The notes: generated by a model not told the origin, from the sequence alone. Positions 1-8,153 are shown, numbered from the stretch's first letter. The stretch: 43,185 nt of DNA from DASZXJ01 sp035545895 (GCA_035545895.1 DASZXJ010000165.1:1-43185); one strand, 5' to 3'. Numbers and translations are program-made.

Positions 1-2
1 AC

Positions 3-21
3 TTGGTCATTATTGGTCATT
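3..21. repeat. Short tandem array, TTGGTCATT unit
   Basis: Two copies of TTGGTCATT separated by one base. The same unit in reverse complement (AATGACCAA) recurs in the repeat cluster near 23640-23700, so this is one member of a dispersed short-tandem-repeat family. The rest of 22-195 holds no convincing gene. Confidence 0.5.
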
Positions 22-195
22 AGATCCCCATTTCCCCGCCAACCCCCGCCACTGGTTGCCTAGCGAACGATGCGGTCTCCCACCGTACCCTCCTACGTTG
101 AAAGTCGCCGCATTCGCCTCCGTTGAGGGCCGCAGCGCAGCGGGGTATCGCGGTTTTCGATGATTAATCGAGCTTTGAACTTCAAAGACAAAAAA

Positions 196-1839
196 CTAGA
201 TCGTCCCGCAAATTGAGACATGGATCCCAAGCTCGCTCATAGCGGCTGCCTTGGCGAGCAAGGCTTTTTTTGCGTCTTTTTTTCTTGGCGCGTAAGCAAC
301 TTGGATATGGTTCGCCAGGTGCCGGGCCATCATTTGATCGCGCGAAACACCCTCAAGTACCGCGTGCATGATCGGCCATTGCGGGGTGGTTTGATTCAGC
401 CGGTCCTTCGTTTCCATATCGGGCAGACCGACGGCTTGCGCCAGCCCTGCGTCCATGTGCAGCGCGTCATCCTTTACAAAAATCCGGCTCCAGACGACGT
501 GCCCGCACTTGCTGATGCCCGAGCACGTGCCGCCGCCCAAACGGAAATACATCGAAGGCTGGCGATGGCTGTGCGTGCCTGCCCAGCCGTCGATGAAGTG
601 CCTGGGCGGCGTGCCTCCGCTGATTTCAAAGACCCAGACGTATGCATCGAGATGCGTGTGATTTCCATCCGCATCCTTGCCAGGCCCCTGATAATGCCGG
701 CCCCAACGCAAGTCGTGCAGTGTATTCTCAGGGTCGAAACCGAGTTTTCGCCAGAGCTTGTACGTGACCAGCCCGTCCAGGCCGGCGCATTCATCGACTT
801 CGTTGAAGTGTGGCAGCGCTTCGCCGGCAAAGAGTTCGCGCTTTCCATCGGCGCTTTTCACCGGCGGGCGATCGACGTTGTTCAAAGTCCCCTCGACCAG
901 ATCACTGGCCGGGCAAAGATCTTTTAGCCCCTGCTGATATTGAACGCCGATCGTCGAGCAGCCGAAATCATCGGCGATTCGAAGCGCCGCGATATACATC
1001 CTGCATTGCTCAAGCACCTGCTTTTCGGTCAATTCCTCGTGTTCGTTCTGGCCGAAATGAAAATGCACGCCTTTGGATTTGTACCAGTCGTACACCGCCC
1101 AGGCTTCGCTGTCGGCGACTTGAGTCATCGCGTAATACAACGCGCTCTGGCTGAGCCTTTCCTTGAAAACTCCGGTGGTGTTAAGGAGCGAATCGGGAAT
1201 GATCGCGTTGAACATTCCCATGCAGCCTTCATCGAACACGCCCATGATGGCTTTGCCGCGCTTGAGTTCGTTGGCGAAGTCCACGCCGATTTTCCTGGCG
1301 TCTCGTGGAATTGGAACGGATTTGAGCTTTTTGACGTGACGCGTGTCGTGCTTGAACGATCCGGTTTTAATCCACTGCTGGAGTTTGCTTTGAAAAGCTT
1401 TATCGGCGGAAAAATCCTCGCTCCAGAGCGTGGAAAACTCCACGCCGGCCTTGGCCATCGAGCCATTGAGATTGAGCATTCCAACCAGGCCCGGCCAGGT
1501 GCCGCTCCAGTTGGCGACGGTCAAAATCGGCCCCTGATGAGAAATCAACCCCGCCAGCACGTGATGCGAATATTGCCAAACCGCCTCGGCCACAACGAGC
1601 GGCGCATCCGGCGGGATCGAGCGAAAAATCTCCATCCCATATTTTTGCGAATCGATGAAACAGTGGCCGTTGCGATCGATCGGATGGGCGCGCTTCACCT
1701 GCACACCGAGCTTTTTGAAGGCGTCGGTGACATTGGCTTCCATCGCGAGTTGCGCGGGCTGGCATTTCTGATTGGCCGAGAGTCGCAGATCGCCGCTGGC
1801 CAGTAAATAGACGGTCTTCGAGGATTTTTTTGAAGGCAT
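196..1839 (-). CDS. L-fucose/L-arabinose isomerase-fold protein
   Basis: A 547-residue protein of the L-fucose isomerase-like superfamily, which interconverts aldoses and ketoses with a divalent metal in the cytoplasm. The N-terminal half has alternating strand/helix segments (PLVVAEAVWQYSHH, GPILTVANWSGTWPG) like the open alpha/beta domains of this fold. A conserved acidic stretch MGVFDEGCMGMFN near residue 200 and ECAGLDG near 350 would supply metal ligands. There is no signal peptide. The ATG at 1839 has no clear Shine-Dalgarno site. The exact sugar cannot be read from the sequence, and it may be a family member with a different activity. It lies downstream of nadK on the same strand with a 48-bp gap, so it could share its transcript. 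Confidence 0.65.
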   Translation of the reverse strand: MPSKKSSKTVYLLASGDLRLSANQKCQPAQLAMEANVTDAFKKLGVQVKRAHPIDRNGHCFIDSQKYGMEIFRSIPPDAPLVVAEAVWQYSHHVLAGLISHQGPILTVANWSGTWPGLVGMLNLNGSMAKAGVEFSTLWSEDFSADKAFQSKLQQWIKTGSFKHDTRHVKKLKSVPIPRDARKIGVDFANELKRGKAIMGVFDEGCMGMFNAIIPDSLLNTTGVFKERLSQSALYYAMTQVADSEAWAVYDWYKSKGVHFHFGQNEHEELTEKQVLEQCRMYIAALRIADDFGCSTIGVQYQQGLKDLCPASDLVEGTLNNVDRPPVKSADGKRELFAGEALPHFNEVDECAGLDGLVTYKLWRKLGFDPENTLHDLRWGRHYQGPGKDADGNHTHLDAYVWVFEISGGTPPRHFIDGWAGTHSHRQPSMYFRLGGGTCSGISKCGHVVWSRIFVKDDALHMDAGLAQAVGLPDMETKDRLNQTTPQWPIMHAVLEGVSRDQMMARHLANHIQVAYAPRKKDAKKALLAKAAAMSELGIHVSICGTI

Positions 1840-1887
1840 GGTGTTTAGTTTGGTCTTTGGTTTTCAGACTTATTCGCCGGCACCCAG

Positions 1888-2772
1888 CTATTTGTTTGAA
1901 GCATTGTAACGGGGACTTGCCGCCCAGTTCAGTTTTTCCGCGAGTGTGCGCCATTCGCGGGCATCGGGATTTTCGATCAAAAGCAGGTCCTTGAGCGCTC
2001 GCTGGACAACGATTCGATCACCCGCCTTGAGATTCGTTCTCTCCTGTCCGTCGCAAACCAGCGTTGTGCCCTGATAAACGCGCTTGGCTGTCACAAAAAC
2101 CTTGTTTTGTGAAGAAATCACGATCGGCCTGAAGGAAAGGCTTTGCGGACAAATGGGTGTAATGCAGATCGCGTTGATGGTGGTCGTGAGGATCGGCCCA
2201 CCAGCGCTCATGCTATAAGCCGTCGATCCACTTGGGGTGGAAATGATCAATCCATCTCCGAGAAATCGAACTCCGGGGTCTCCTTCCGGTCCGACGAGCA
2301 GTTCGATCATTCTAAACGGTGGGCCAGCCGTGATGACGCAGTCGTTCAGTGCGGTGGAAACAAACTTTCGCTTGGCGATCACCTGGGCTGGATCGGTGAG
2401 ATCGCATTTCACATCCGCATCGATGACGGAAGCTTCGACAATCAATCGTGTGCTGGTTGGAAGCTTGCCTGCAATGAGCTTCTCGAAATTCTCCATAAAC
2501 TCGGCAGGCGTGAAGCTCGCGAGAAACCCAAGCCGGCCAAAGTTGACGCCCATCATGGGCACCTGCCGGCCACTGAGCCGTCGCGCCGCGGCCAGCAAGG
2601 TTCCATCTCCGCCGAAAATCAGTATGGCCTCGGCATCAACCTTGGTGAGATCGAGTTCAGCTTTTTCATCGATGGCGACGATCTGGCTGCGCTGGCGCAT
2701 CCATGGAATGAGTTCCTCGGCCGCCTGCCGGACCTTGGGTTTGGAAATATTGGAAACAACGGCAATTTTCAT
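1888..2772 (-). CDS. nadK: NAD kinase
   Basis: Phosphorylates NAD to NADP in the cytosol; 294 residues, the usual length. The diagnostic motifs are present in order: GGDGT at residues 54-58, NFGRLGFL at 77-84, the NDCVI segment in the middle, PSGSTAYSMSAGGP, and the C-terminal Pro-rich ICPQSLSFRPIVI. The ATG at 2772 overlaps the stop of the upstream four-helix-bundle gene as ATGA, and the sequence just before it is a heptad array rather than a Shine-Dalgarno site. Translation initiation may therefore depend on coupling to that small gene or on read-in from further upstream. This is an essential housekeeping enzyme in most bacteria. Confidence 0.95.
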   Translation of the reverse strand: MKIAVVSNISKPKVRQAAEELIPWMRQRSQIVAIDEKAELDLTKVDAEAILIFGGDGTLLAAARRLSGRQVPMMGVNFGRLGFLASFTPAEFMENFEKLIAGKLPTSTRLIVEASVIDADVKCDLTDPAQVIAKRKFVSTALNDCVITAGPPFRMIELLVGPEGDPGVRFLGDGLIISTPSGSTAYSMSAGGPILTTTINAICITPICPQSLSFRPIVISSQNKVFVTAKRVYQGTTLVCDGQERTNLKAGDRIVVQRALKDLLLIENPDAREWRTLAEKLNWAASPRYNASNK

Positions 2773-3167
2773 GATTTTCGATTTGCGATTTGCGATTTGC
2801 GATTGGGTGTTGTCGCCAAACCTCGAGAAATGGTTTTTCTCGATGCGACAATGATGGCCACGATTTCGCTTGCTTCTTTAATGAGTAATTCAACCTTGTT
2901 CTTCGACAAAAGTCCTCCTTCAACAATCAACTCAAGCCAGTATAAACTCTCGTCGGCCTCTTCCTCAACGACACCCAGTTTGGAATAAAATTCCGCCTTG
3001 GATCGGCCCCGACAAGCAGCTCGATAATTGGCTCCGACGGACAATGCGCTTCGTCTCAGTTGGTGTGCAATGATCTGTCCTGTCCGGTTACGAGGCAGTG
3101 CTTCAATCAACGGAAAAACATGCAAGGCAAATCGCTTGGTCCGATGAATCATCTCGATTTCGGTCAT
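2769..3167 (-). CDS. Four-helix-bundle protein (23S rRNA-IVP family)
   Basis: A 132-residue helical protein of the family first found in 23S rRNA intervening sequences and related in fold to the Avd proteins of diversity-generating retroelements. Typical features are FALHVFPLIEALPRNRTGQI, then LRRSALSVGANYRAACRGRS, KAEFYSKLGVVEEEADES and a final helix ending in IIVASRKTI. The biochemical role of the family is unclear. I chose the ATG at 3167 because GGAAGG sits six bases upstream. The last residues (NRKSQIANRKS) are encoded by a heptad array and are probably not native. The stop overlaps the nadK start as ATGA. The gene is bracketed by inverted copies of the array (2773-2806 and 3188-3220), suggesting a mobile cassette. 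Confidence 0.85.
   Translation of the reverse strand: MTEIEMIHRTKRFALHVFPLIEALPRNRTGQIIAHQLRRSALSVGANYRAACRGRSKAEFYSKLGVVEEEADESLYWLELIVEGGLLSKNKVELLIKEASEIVAIIVASRKTISRGLATTPNRKSQIANRKS
2773..2806. repeat. Heptad array, left arm of cassette
   Basis: Tandem GATTTGC units, starting directly after the nadK start codon and overlapping the 3' end of the four-helix-bundle gene. Its reverse complement matches the array at 3188-3220 (shared CCAATC end, CGCAAATC and CGAAAATC units), so the two arms form an inverted pair. Confidence 0.85.
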
Positions 3168-3187
3168 GGGTGGCCTTCCCACAATCG

Positions 3188-3220
3188 CCAATCAAAACTC
3201 GCAAATCGAAAATCGAAAAA
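3188..3220. repeat. Heptad array, right arm of cassette
   Basis: Begins CCAATC and continues with CGCAAATC and CGAAAATC units. It is the inverted counterpart of 2773-2806 and ends one base before the 3' end of the SRP RNA stem (3222). Confidence 0.75.
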
Positions 3221-3221
3221 C

Positions 3222-3352
3222 GCCGTCGCCGCGAAAGACGGCCGGGGACTCGACGGCACAGGGAAAGTTTGCTTAGGGCTGCTTCCTTTCGGACCTGACC
3301 CGGTTCACAGCCTACCCTTGCATCGGACCCGGCCGTCACCCGCGGCGACGGC
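3222..3352 (-). ncRNA. ffs: Bacterial small signal recognition particle RNA
   Basis: On the minus strand the conserved apical domain reads GTCAGGTCCGAAAGGAAGCA, close to the universal SRP RNA core that binds Ffh. It is the short 4.5S type, about 131 nt, without an Alu domain. The ends close in a perfect 12-bp helix (3222-3233 with 3341-3352), followed by a second helix of the GACGGCCGGG/CCCGGCCGTC kind. The RNA with Ffh targets nascent membrane and secreted proteins. It has its own promoter at 3377-3404. The mature 5' end could extend a few bases beyond 3352. Confidence 0.95.
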
Positions 3353-3376
3353 TGGCATCTTCCTATGACCCCACGC

Positions 3377-3404
3377 ATTATACCGAATGCCTCCCCATTG
3401 TCAG
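3377..3404 (-). promoter_or_regulatory. Sigma70-type promoter of the SRP RNA
   Basis: Minus strand CTGACA (3404-3399), 16 bp, TATAAT (3382-3377), a near-consensus pair. The predicted start near 3370 is about 18 nt before the closing helix of the SRP RNA. It lies in the gap after the cyclophilin gene. Confidence 0.8.
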
Positions 3405-3434
3405 TCAAGCACCAATTTCAACTTCCGGGCGCGA

Positions 3435-4301
3435 TTATTTGAGATGCAGCATCGCCGCATACGGGTTCTTGTCAGCAGTTACAGGCATGACTTTAACGCT
3501 TTTCATCACCTGCGGCTCACGGGGACGATCAGTTGCCGGATCGGTCGGCGTGGCGCCGATCCGGCGCACGATTTCCATGCCATCGGTCACTTTGCCAAAG
3601 GCGGTGTATTGGCCATCGAGCTGATGAGTTTGCTTGTAATCGAGGCAGATAAAAAACTGGCTGCCGGCGCTATTCGGATCTTGCGTGCGCGCCATGGAGA
3701 GAACGCCTTCCTCGTGTTTGCGGCTGTTGAATTCCTGACCGATGTGATAACCCGGCCCGCCCGTGCCATCGCCGCGCGGATCGCCGCCCTGGATCATGAA
3801 ACCGGAAATGATTCGATGAAAACCCAGCCCGTCGTAATAGCCGCCTTGCGCGAGTGAGAGGAAATTGTCCACGGTGTTCGGGGCCACGTCGTAATAGAAC
3901 GCCATCGTGACATCGCCTTTGTCTGTATTCATGACGGCATAGCTGAGCGGCACGACTTTGACGGCCATCGGTCCGGGCGCTTCACCGGCACCGGCTTGCC
4001 TGACTTCGATCACAAGAGGCGTTCCAACAAATTGGCTATTGGATTTACCTTGCGGCACAGCGAGCAGGATATACGTGCCCGACTGACTTAAAACGGGCCA
4101 GCTTTTCTTGATGTCGGTCGATTGATCCTGAGCCACTTTGACCGGCGACGACGGTTCGATGACTTTGCCATGGAAATCCATCAGCACCAGCGTTGTATCG
4201 GCTGCGCCGACTTTTATATCGATTGGCTGATTGGCGGCATACCACGTTTTGCTGGGAACCAGAATCGAAAACAGCACGATGACAGACGCGATGGATTGCA
4301 T
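3435..4301 (-). CDS. Secreted cyclophilin-type peptidyl-prolyl isomerase
   Basis: 288 residues. A hydrophobic N-terminus ending near residue 23 is a likely signal peptide or anchor, so the protein should act outside the cytoplasmic membrane. Residues about 30-115 form an unassigned beta-rich domain. Residues about 117-280 are a cyclophilin domain with FHRIISGFMIQGGDP (catalytic Arg and the Phe/Met/Gln pocket), SQFFICL and LDGQYTAFGKV. The tryptophan found in human cyclophilin A just before LDG is replaced by Gln here, as is common in bacteria. It catalyses proline isomerisation during protein folding. AAGGAG lies 5 bases before the ATG. It is the last gene of a compact leftward run starting at pepA. 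Confidence 0.92.
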   Translation of the reverse strand: MQSIASVIVLFSILVPSKTWYAANQPIDIKVGAADTTLVLMDFHGKVIEPSSPVKVAQDQSTDIKKSWPVLSQSGTYILLAVPQGKSNSQFVGTPLVIEVRQAGAGEAPGPMAVKVVPLSYAVMNTDKGDVTMAFYYDVAPNTVDNFLSLAQGGYYDGLGFHRIISGFMIQGGDPRGDGTGGPGYHIGQEFNSRKHEEGVLSMARTQDPNSAGSQFFICLDYKQTHQLDGQYTAFGKVTDGMEIVRRIGATPTDPATDRPREPQVMKSVKVMPVTADKNPYAAMLHLK

Positions 4302-4331
4302 GAACGCTCCTTGAACCTGTTTGAAAGTCTG

Positions 4332-4652
4332 TTACCGGGGAGACCGATATTTTTCACCCACTGCCAATTCAAATCCGTGATGAACCGGGTTGATCGGGCC
4401 GTGAAACTCCGCGCGACAACGATAACAGACGGTGATTTTGGGGACAAACGCGTAAAGAACCGCGTCGATAATTGCAGCCCCCAACAGAACCATCGCGCCG
4501 ATCCAGAACGTCTGCCGCCATGCTGCCAAAACGATGAATATTGAGCCGGCTAGCGCGACAATCGCCAGCCCGATTCGCTGTGGAAAATTCTTGCGGATAA
4601 ACAAGTCTCGACAACCGCATTTTGGACAGGTTTCCAACAATCCGTCGCTCAT
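4332..4652 (-). CDS. Small membrane protein with split zinc ribbon
   Basis: 106 residues with one CPKCGC knuckle at the N-terminus, two closely spaced hydrophobic helices (about residues 28-70, IGLAIVALAGSIFIVL and IGAMVLLGAAIIDAVLYAF), then a second knuckle CYRC and a short polar tail. The two Cys pairs would lie on the same side of the membrane and could share one zinc. I do not recognise the function. It starts 13 bp after the upstream membrane gene and ends 30 bp before the cyclophilin gene, so co-transcription is likely. Confidence 0.75.
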   Translation of the reverse strand: MSDGLLETCPKCGCRDLFIRKNFPQRIGLAIVALAGSIFIVLAAWRQTFWIGAMVLLGAAIIDAVLYAFVPKITVCYRCRAEFHGPINPVHHGFELAVGEKYRSPR

Positions 4653-4665
4653 GGCTGACTTTCCG

Positions 4666-5394
4666 CTATACCGGCAAGCCGGTTTGACTCGTCACGTAAA
4701 GCCCAATGATCTCACCGATGAAGATCAAAACCCCGGTCACATAAAGGATGCCCGTCGCCGATTGCGTCGCCCGGCGTTTGATGCAGTCGTGGGCCATGTA
4801 TATGAAAACGCCCGGCACGAGCAAGCCGACCAGCCAGCGCGTGCCCACATACAAGCCATACAAATTCCAGAACATTTCGATTGGATGATGAGATTGCAAA
4901 ACCACGGTGCCAACAACGGAAAGAATCGCTCGCAATAACATGGAAACCGCAACAGCACGATTCAATCGCATGAACGGCGACATCGTCATTTGGGATGCCG
5001 TCAGATATGCGTGCCCGAGCAACATGTCCATGAGCGCGATTCCCATGACGGCTGCGGAGATCATGCTGACTAACACAAAATTGAGTATGGGAGCTTCATG
5101 GAGTTGATTGAGAAATATCGTTCCTGTCGCGATGGCGCAAGCGGAAGCGAGGGTTGCAAGCAAGCGTTGGGTGTTTCGATACGCGACTTGTACAAATGCG
5201 AGTTGCCCGAGAATCAGCAGGCTCGTAAGCCCGATCATCGCTCGACCGTGAGCAAAATACGCGGCCAAGCCGGTCATTGAAAGAGCGATGATTCCCGCCA
5301 ATCGCAGCCAGCGGAGCGTGACCGCCTTTGGATCGGAAATCGCAGCCGCCAACATCACGCCGCCGGCAAGAAGAATGAGAAAGGTTTCAGGCAT
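4666..5394 (-). CDS. Polytopic membrane protein, function unknown
   Basis: 242 residues, mostly hydrophobic, with roughly seven or eight transmembrane segments and no recognised motif. The reading frame stays open upstream to 5631 inside pepA, but that part is a shadow of pepA. I place the start at the ATG at 5394, which gives a hydrophobic N-terminus (MPETFLILLAGGVMLAAAIS) and lies 13 bp after the pepA stop. Tight spacing on both sides suggests an operon of pepA, this gene, a zinc-ribbon membrane protein and the cyclophilin. No function can be assigned. Confidence 0.75.
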   Translation of the reverse strand: MPETFLILLAGGVMLAAAISDPKAVTLRWLRLAGIIALSMTGLAAYFAHGRAMIGLTSLLILGQLAFVQVAYRNTQRLLATLASACAIATGTIFLNQLHEAPILNFVLVSMISAAVMGIALMDMLLGHAYLTASQMTMSPFMRLNRAVAVSMLLRAILSVVGTVVLQSHHPIEMFWNLYGLYVGTRWLVGLLVPGVFIYMAHDCIKRRATQSATGILYVTGVLIFIGEIIGLYVTSQTGLPV

Positions 5395-5407
5395 CTGATC
5401 CGTCAGT

Positions 5408-6967
5408 TCATGCGGATCGCATTTCAATCCACTCGATGAGCGTGCGAACTCCCCAGCCAGTTGCGCCTTTCTTGTAGTAAGGCAGGTCCTTGTCGCTGTC
5501 GGCCACGCCGGCAATATCGAGATGCGCCCACGGCACGGAATTGTCGTCCGGTACGAAATAGCTGAGAAACGCTCCGCCCTGGAGCGGGTGTCCTTCGCGC
5601 CCAGCACTATTGACGATGTCGGCATCGTCACTTTTGATTTGTTCGCGCTGTTCGGGACCGAGCGGCAAGCGCCAGATCTTTTCGCCGGTACGAGCGGTCA
5701 GTTCGTCCAACTGTTTGACAAGTTCATCGTTGTTGCTCATGACGCCCGCAATGTTGCGCCCCAGGGCAACAACGACACCGCCGGTGAGTGTCGCCAGATC
5801 GATCACAGCCGCCGGTTTGTAGGTTTCGATTCCCCACGCCAGGCCGTCGCCAAGCACGAGCCGGCCCTCGGCGTCGGTATTGGTTACTTCGACGGTTACA
5901 TCGTTGTACATGCGGAGGATGTCGCCCGGCCGATAGGCGCGCGAGCTGATATGGTTCTCCGCAGCGCAAAGGATTCCCACAACATGCACAGGCAGCTTGA
6001 GCTTGGCGATCGCGCACATCGTTCCCAGCACCGCCATCGCGCCGCATTTATCGAAGACCATTTTTCCCATCTTGTCGGCGGGCTTGATTGAAATGCCGCC
6101 CGTGTCGAACGTCACAGCCTTGCCCACCAACAACAAGGGTTTGTTCGCCTGCCCCTTGCCCCTCGCCCCTCGCCCCTTATACTCCAAAACAATCATGCGC
6201 GGCGGCGTGGCGATCGAGCCCATGCCAACAGCCAATATCCCGCCCATGCCCAACCTGGCCATTTGCTTTTCATCGAGAACTCGACAGCTCAAACCGGTCT
6301 GCCTGACCATATCCTGTGCGACCTTGGCCAGTGAAGGCGGGTTGATGTCATTACCGGGCCGGTGCGCGATCGTGCGAGCGAAGTTCTGTGAATCCGCGAT
6401 GATTCGGCCTCGCTGCACTTGCTTGCGCAGTTCCGCAAGCGATATGGATGTCGCCAGAATGGTCAGATTGATCTGCTTGGGAAATGCCTCTTCGCTGTCG
6501 TTCTTTTTGCGAGACGCAGCACCCCGATATTCGGAATAATCGAAACTGGCCAGCAGGAATCCGGTGGCCAGCGCTTCTGCGCCATGTTGAAGCGGCTGTT
6601 TCAACACCGGCGGTACGATGGCAATGGAAGCAATGCAATGTTTCTTTACAGCTTTCGCCAGCGCGCCGGCGGCCTGACGCACCGCTTCGGCGTCGAGCTT
6701 GTCGTGTTTGCCCACGCCGATCACATAGATGCGCCGGGTCTTGCCGCGACCTGCTTCAAGTAGATCAAACACCACCTGACCGCTCTTGCCATGCGTTACC
6801 CTGGCCTTCTGCAATCGTTCGATTGCGCGAAGGGTTGTTTCGTCCACAAGGTGCGGGGCATCCCCGCAAATCACGCCCTTTTCGGCGATGAACACTGCAA
6901 TTGCATCGACGCCAGCCGGAGGGGTCGCCTTCACTTCGATTGAAACGTTGGTACTCGTTGGAATCAT
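5408..6967 (-). CDS. pepA: Leucyl aminopeptidase (M17)
   Basis: 519 residues. This cytosolic metallopeptidase removes N-terminal amino acids and uses two metal ions. The C-terminal catalytic domain carries GKAVTFDTGGISIKP, the KMVFDKCGAMAVLG segment with a metal-binding Asp, and NTDAEGRLVLGDGL, whose Asp, Glu and Arg are the metal and catalytic residues of the family. Just before the first motif, residues about 263-273 (KGRGARGKGQA) are encoded by a short tandem array (6149-6178) and look like an in-frame insertion in the loop that normally joins VLEY to KPL. A TATACT box seven bases before the ATG suggests a leaderless transcript. Confidence 0.95.
   Translation of the reverse strand: MIPTSTNVSIEVKATPPAGVDAIAVFIAEKGVICGDAPHLVDETTLRAIERLQKARVTHGKSGQVVFDLLEAGRGKTRRIYVIGVGKHDKLDAEAVRQAAGALAKAVKKHCIASIAIVPPVLKQPLQHGAEALATGFLLASFDYSEYRGAASRKKNDSEEAFPKQINLTILATSISLAELRKQVQRGRIIADSQNFARTIAHRPGNDINPPSLAKVAQDMVRQTGLSCRVLDEKQMARLGMGGILAVGMGSIATPPRMIVLEYKGRGARGKGQANKPLLLVGKAVTFDTGGISIKPADKMGKMVFDKCGAMAVLGTMCAIAKLKLPVHVVGILCAAENHISSRAYRPGDILRMYNDVTVEVTNTDAEGRLVLGDGLAWGIETYKPAAVIDLATLTGGVVVALGRNIAGVMSNNDELVKQLDELTARTGEKIWRLPLGPEQREQIKSDDADIVNSAGREGHPLQGGAFLSYFVPDDNSVPWAHLDIAGVADSDKDLPYYKKGATGWGVRTLIEWIEMRSA
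6149..6178. repeat. In-frame short tandem array inside pepA
   Basis: Repeated CTTGCCC / CTCGCCC units in the plus strand. The same unit occurs, also in frame, inside smc (12565-12652). It adds about ten Gly/Arg/Lys-rich residues to PepA without breaking the frame. Confidence 0.75.
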
Positions 6968-6974
6968 GGCGATC

Positions 6975-6980
6975 AGTATA
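6975..6980 (-). promoter_or_regulatory. Candidate -10 box, leaderless pepA
   Basis: Minus strand TATACT followed by seven bases and the pepA ATG. The expected start would coincide with the start codon. The -35 (TTTTCG at 17 bp) is poor, so this is tentative. Confidence 0.4.
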
Positions 6981-7040
6981 GGCCCGGCACGCGTGAGCGA
7001 AAAGCCATCGCAGATCAGTGCCAGCGAAACCTGAAATGAC

Positions 7041-7071
7041 CGCGCCCCGCGAGCAGTGCTCGCGGGGCGCG
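7041..7071. terminator. Strong GC hairpin between OmpA-like gene and pepA
   Basis: Perfect 14-bp inverted repeat (7041-7054 with 7058-7071) with loop AGT. It lies 26 bp after the stop of the OmpA-like gene and before pepA. There is no clear U-tract on the minus strand, so it may act as an mRNA 3' stabiliser or a repeat rather than a canonical intrinsic terminator. Confidence 0.6.
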
Positions 7072-7096
7072 GACGGCGATAGGCTGGGGCTAAGAA

Positions 7097-7999
7097 TTAC
7101 TTGTTGAACATCGGGCCGGTGTTGACGTTGGCTGCGCCGGAATCCTTGTTCAGGTCATTTCGCGGGCGAGCGTTGGTCTTGGGAGCCGGTGTCGAAGCGA
7201 TGTTGCCGCCGCCGCGAACCTGTGACGGGAGGATCAGCACTTCAACGCGGCGGTTCTGAGCCTTGCCCGATTCGCTGGCGTTGCTCGAAACCGGACGCTG
7301 ATCCGCGTAACCCACCACGCCAATGCGCTGCGGGTTCGTGCCCTTGCTCATGAGTTCTTCACCAACCGAGATCGCGCGATGCGACGACAGGAACCAGTTG
7401 TCCCTGTGACCGGCTGCTCGAGTCGCTGGATTCACGACCGGCGAATTATCAGTGTGGCCCGCGACGAGCAGTTCATATGCGCTGGCGGATTGCGAATTGA
7501 GGATCGTCGCAAAACGGTCGATCACTTCCTTGGCGCGGGGGGTGACGGTTGCATCGCCCTTGGCGAAGGTGACGTCGCTCTTGAACTTGACGATGCCGCG
7601 AGCCGCATCGAAATCGACCAGATCGGGATTGGCATTGGCAAAGGCGGTCAGTTCGTTGGTCAGTGGAGCTGGAAGCGCCTGCCCACCGCCGGCATTGCGC
7701 ATCGCATCGGCATAGCGGCGATTGAGTTCTTCAAGCTGTGCCTGGGCGTTGGCGAGCTGCTGGCTGAGGTTGGCGACCAGCGCGGTCGAATTGCCGCCCT
7801 GGCTCATCAAGGCATTCAACTGCTCCTTGGCCAGTTGAGCTTCACGAGCGGAAGCGGCTGCGTCCTTCTGGGCAGTGCCCAGTTGCTCAGCCAAGCCATC
7901 ACGATCAAGTTTAAGAGCGTTGTATTTTTCCTGGGAAACGCATCCGGTAACGGCCCCCGCCAGAATTACCGAAGCGACTATACGCGACATCCGTGTCAT
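7097..7999 (-). CDS. OmpA-family peptidoglycan-binding lipoprotein
   Basis: 300 residues. The N-terminus MTRMSRIVASVILAGAVTGC is a lipoprotein signal with Cys20 as acylation site. Residues about 25-95 are an Ala/Gln/Leu-rich coiled coil. Residues about 140-260 form an OmpA C-terminal domain with FKSDVTFAKGDATVTPRA, the diaminopimelate-contacting GHTDN Asp, SSHRAISV and the final NRRVEVLIL Arg. The last 40 residues are a polar tail. It should tether the outer membrane or envelope to peptidoglycan. GGAGG lies seven bases before the ATG. It sits 154 bp after the helix-turn-helix membrane gene; whether they are co-transcribed is unclear. Confidence 0.9.
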   Translation of the reverse strand: MTRMSRIVASVILAGAVTGCVSQEKYNALKLDRDGLAEQLGTAQKDAAASAREAQLAKEQLNALMSQGGNSTALVANLSQQLANAQAQLEELNRRYADAMRNAGGGQALPAPLTNELTAFANANPDLVDFDAARGIVKFKSDVTFAKGDATVTPRAKEVIDRFATILNSQSASAYELLVAGHTDNSPVVNPATRAAGHRDNWFLSSHRAISVGEELMSKGTNPQRIGVVGYADQRPVSSNASESGKAQNRRVEVLILPSQVRGGGNIASTPAPKTNARPRNDLNKDSGAANVNTGPMFNK

Positions 8000-8153
8000 A
8001 CCTTAGCCTCCATGCTTAAGAGTGAAATTTCTGTAATCGACGCGCTAGTTTGCCTTGCGTTTCTGGAAATTCAAGAGCTTGAGGCATAAAAAGCGCAAAT
8101 TTTGCATCGGTCTGGTCTTATTCACCTACCCGGGAATTCCCATCTTCCAACAG

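Noticed and set aside
940..1806. Rightward open frame of 288 codons
   Set aside because: It is the antisense of the isomerase-like gene, with no recognisable motif. The opposite strand has clear family features.
2773..3220. Arrays as a CRISPR locus
   Set aside because: Units are only 7-8 bp, with no spacers of constant length and no cas genes.
3222..3352. tmRNA or 6S RNA in place of SRP RNA
   Set aside because: The apical GGTCC-GAAAGGAAGCA segment and 12-bp closing helix are specific for SRP RNA.
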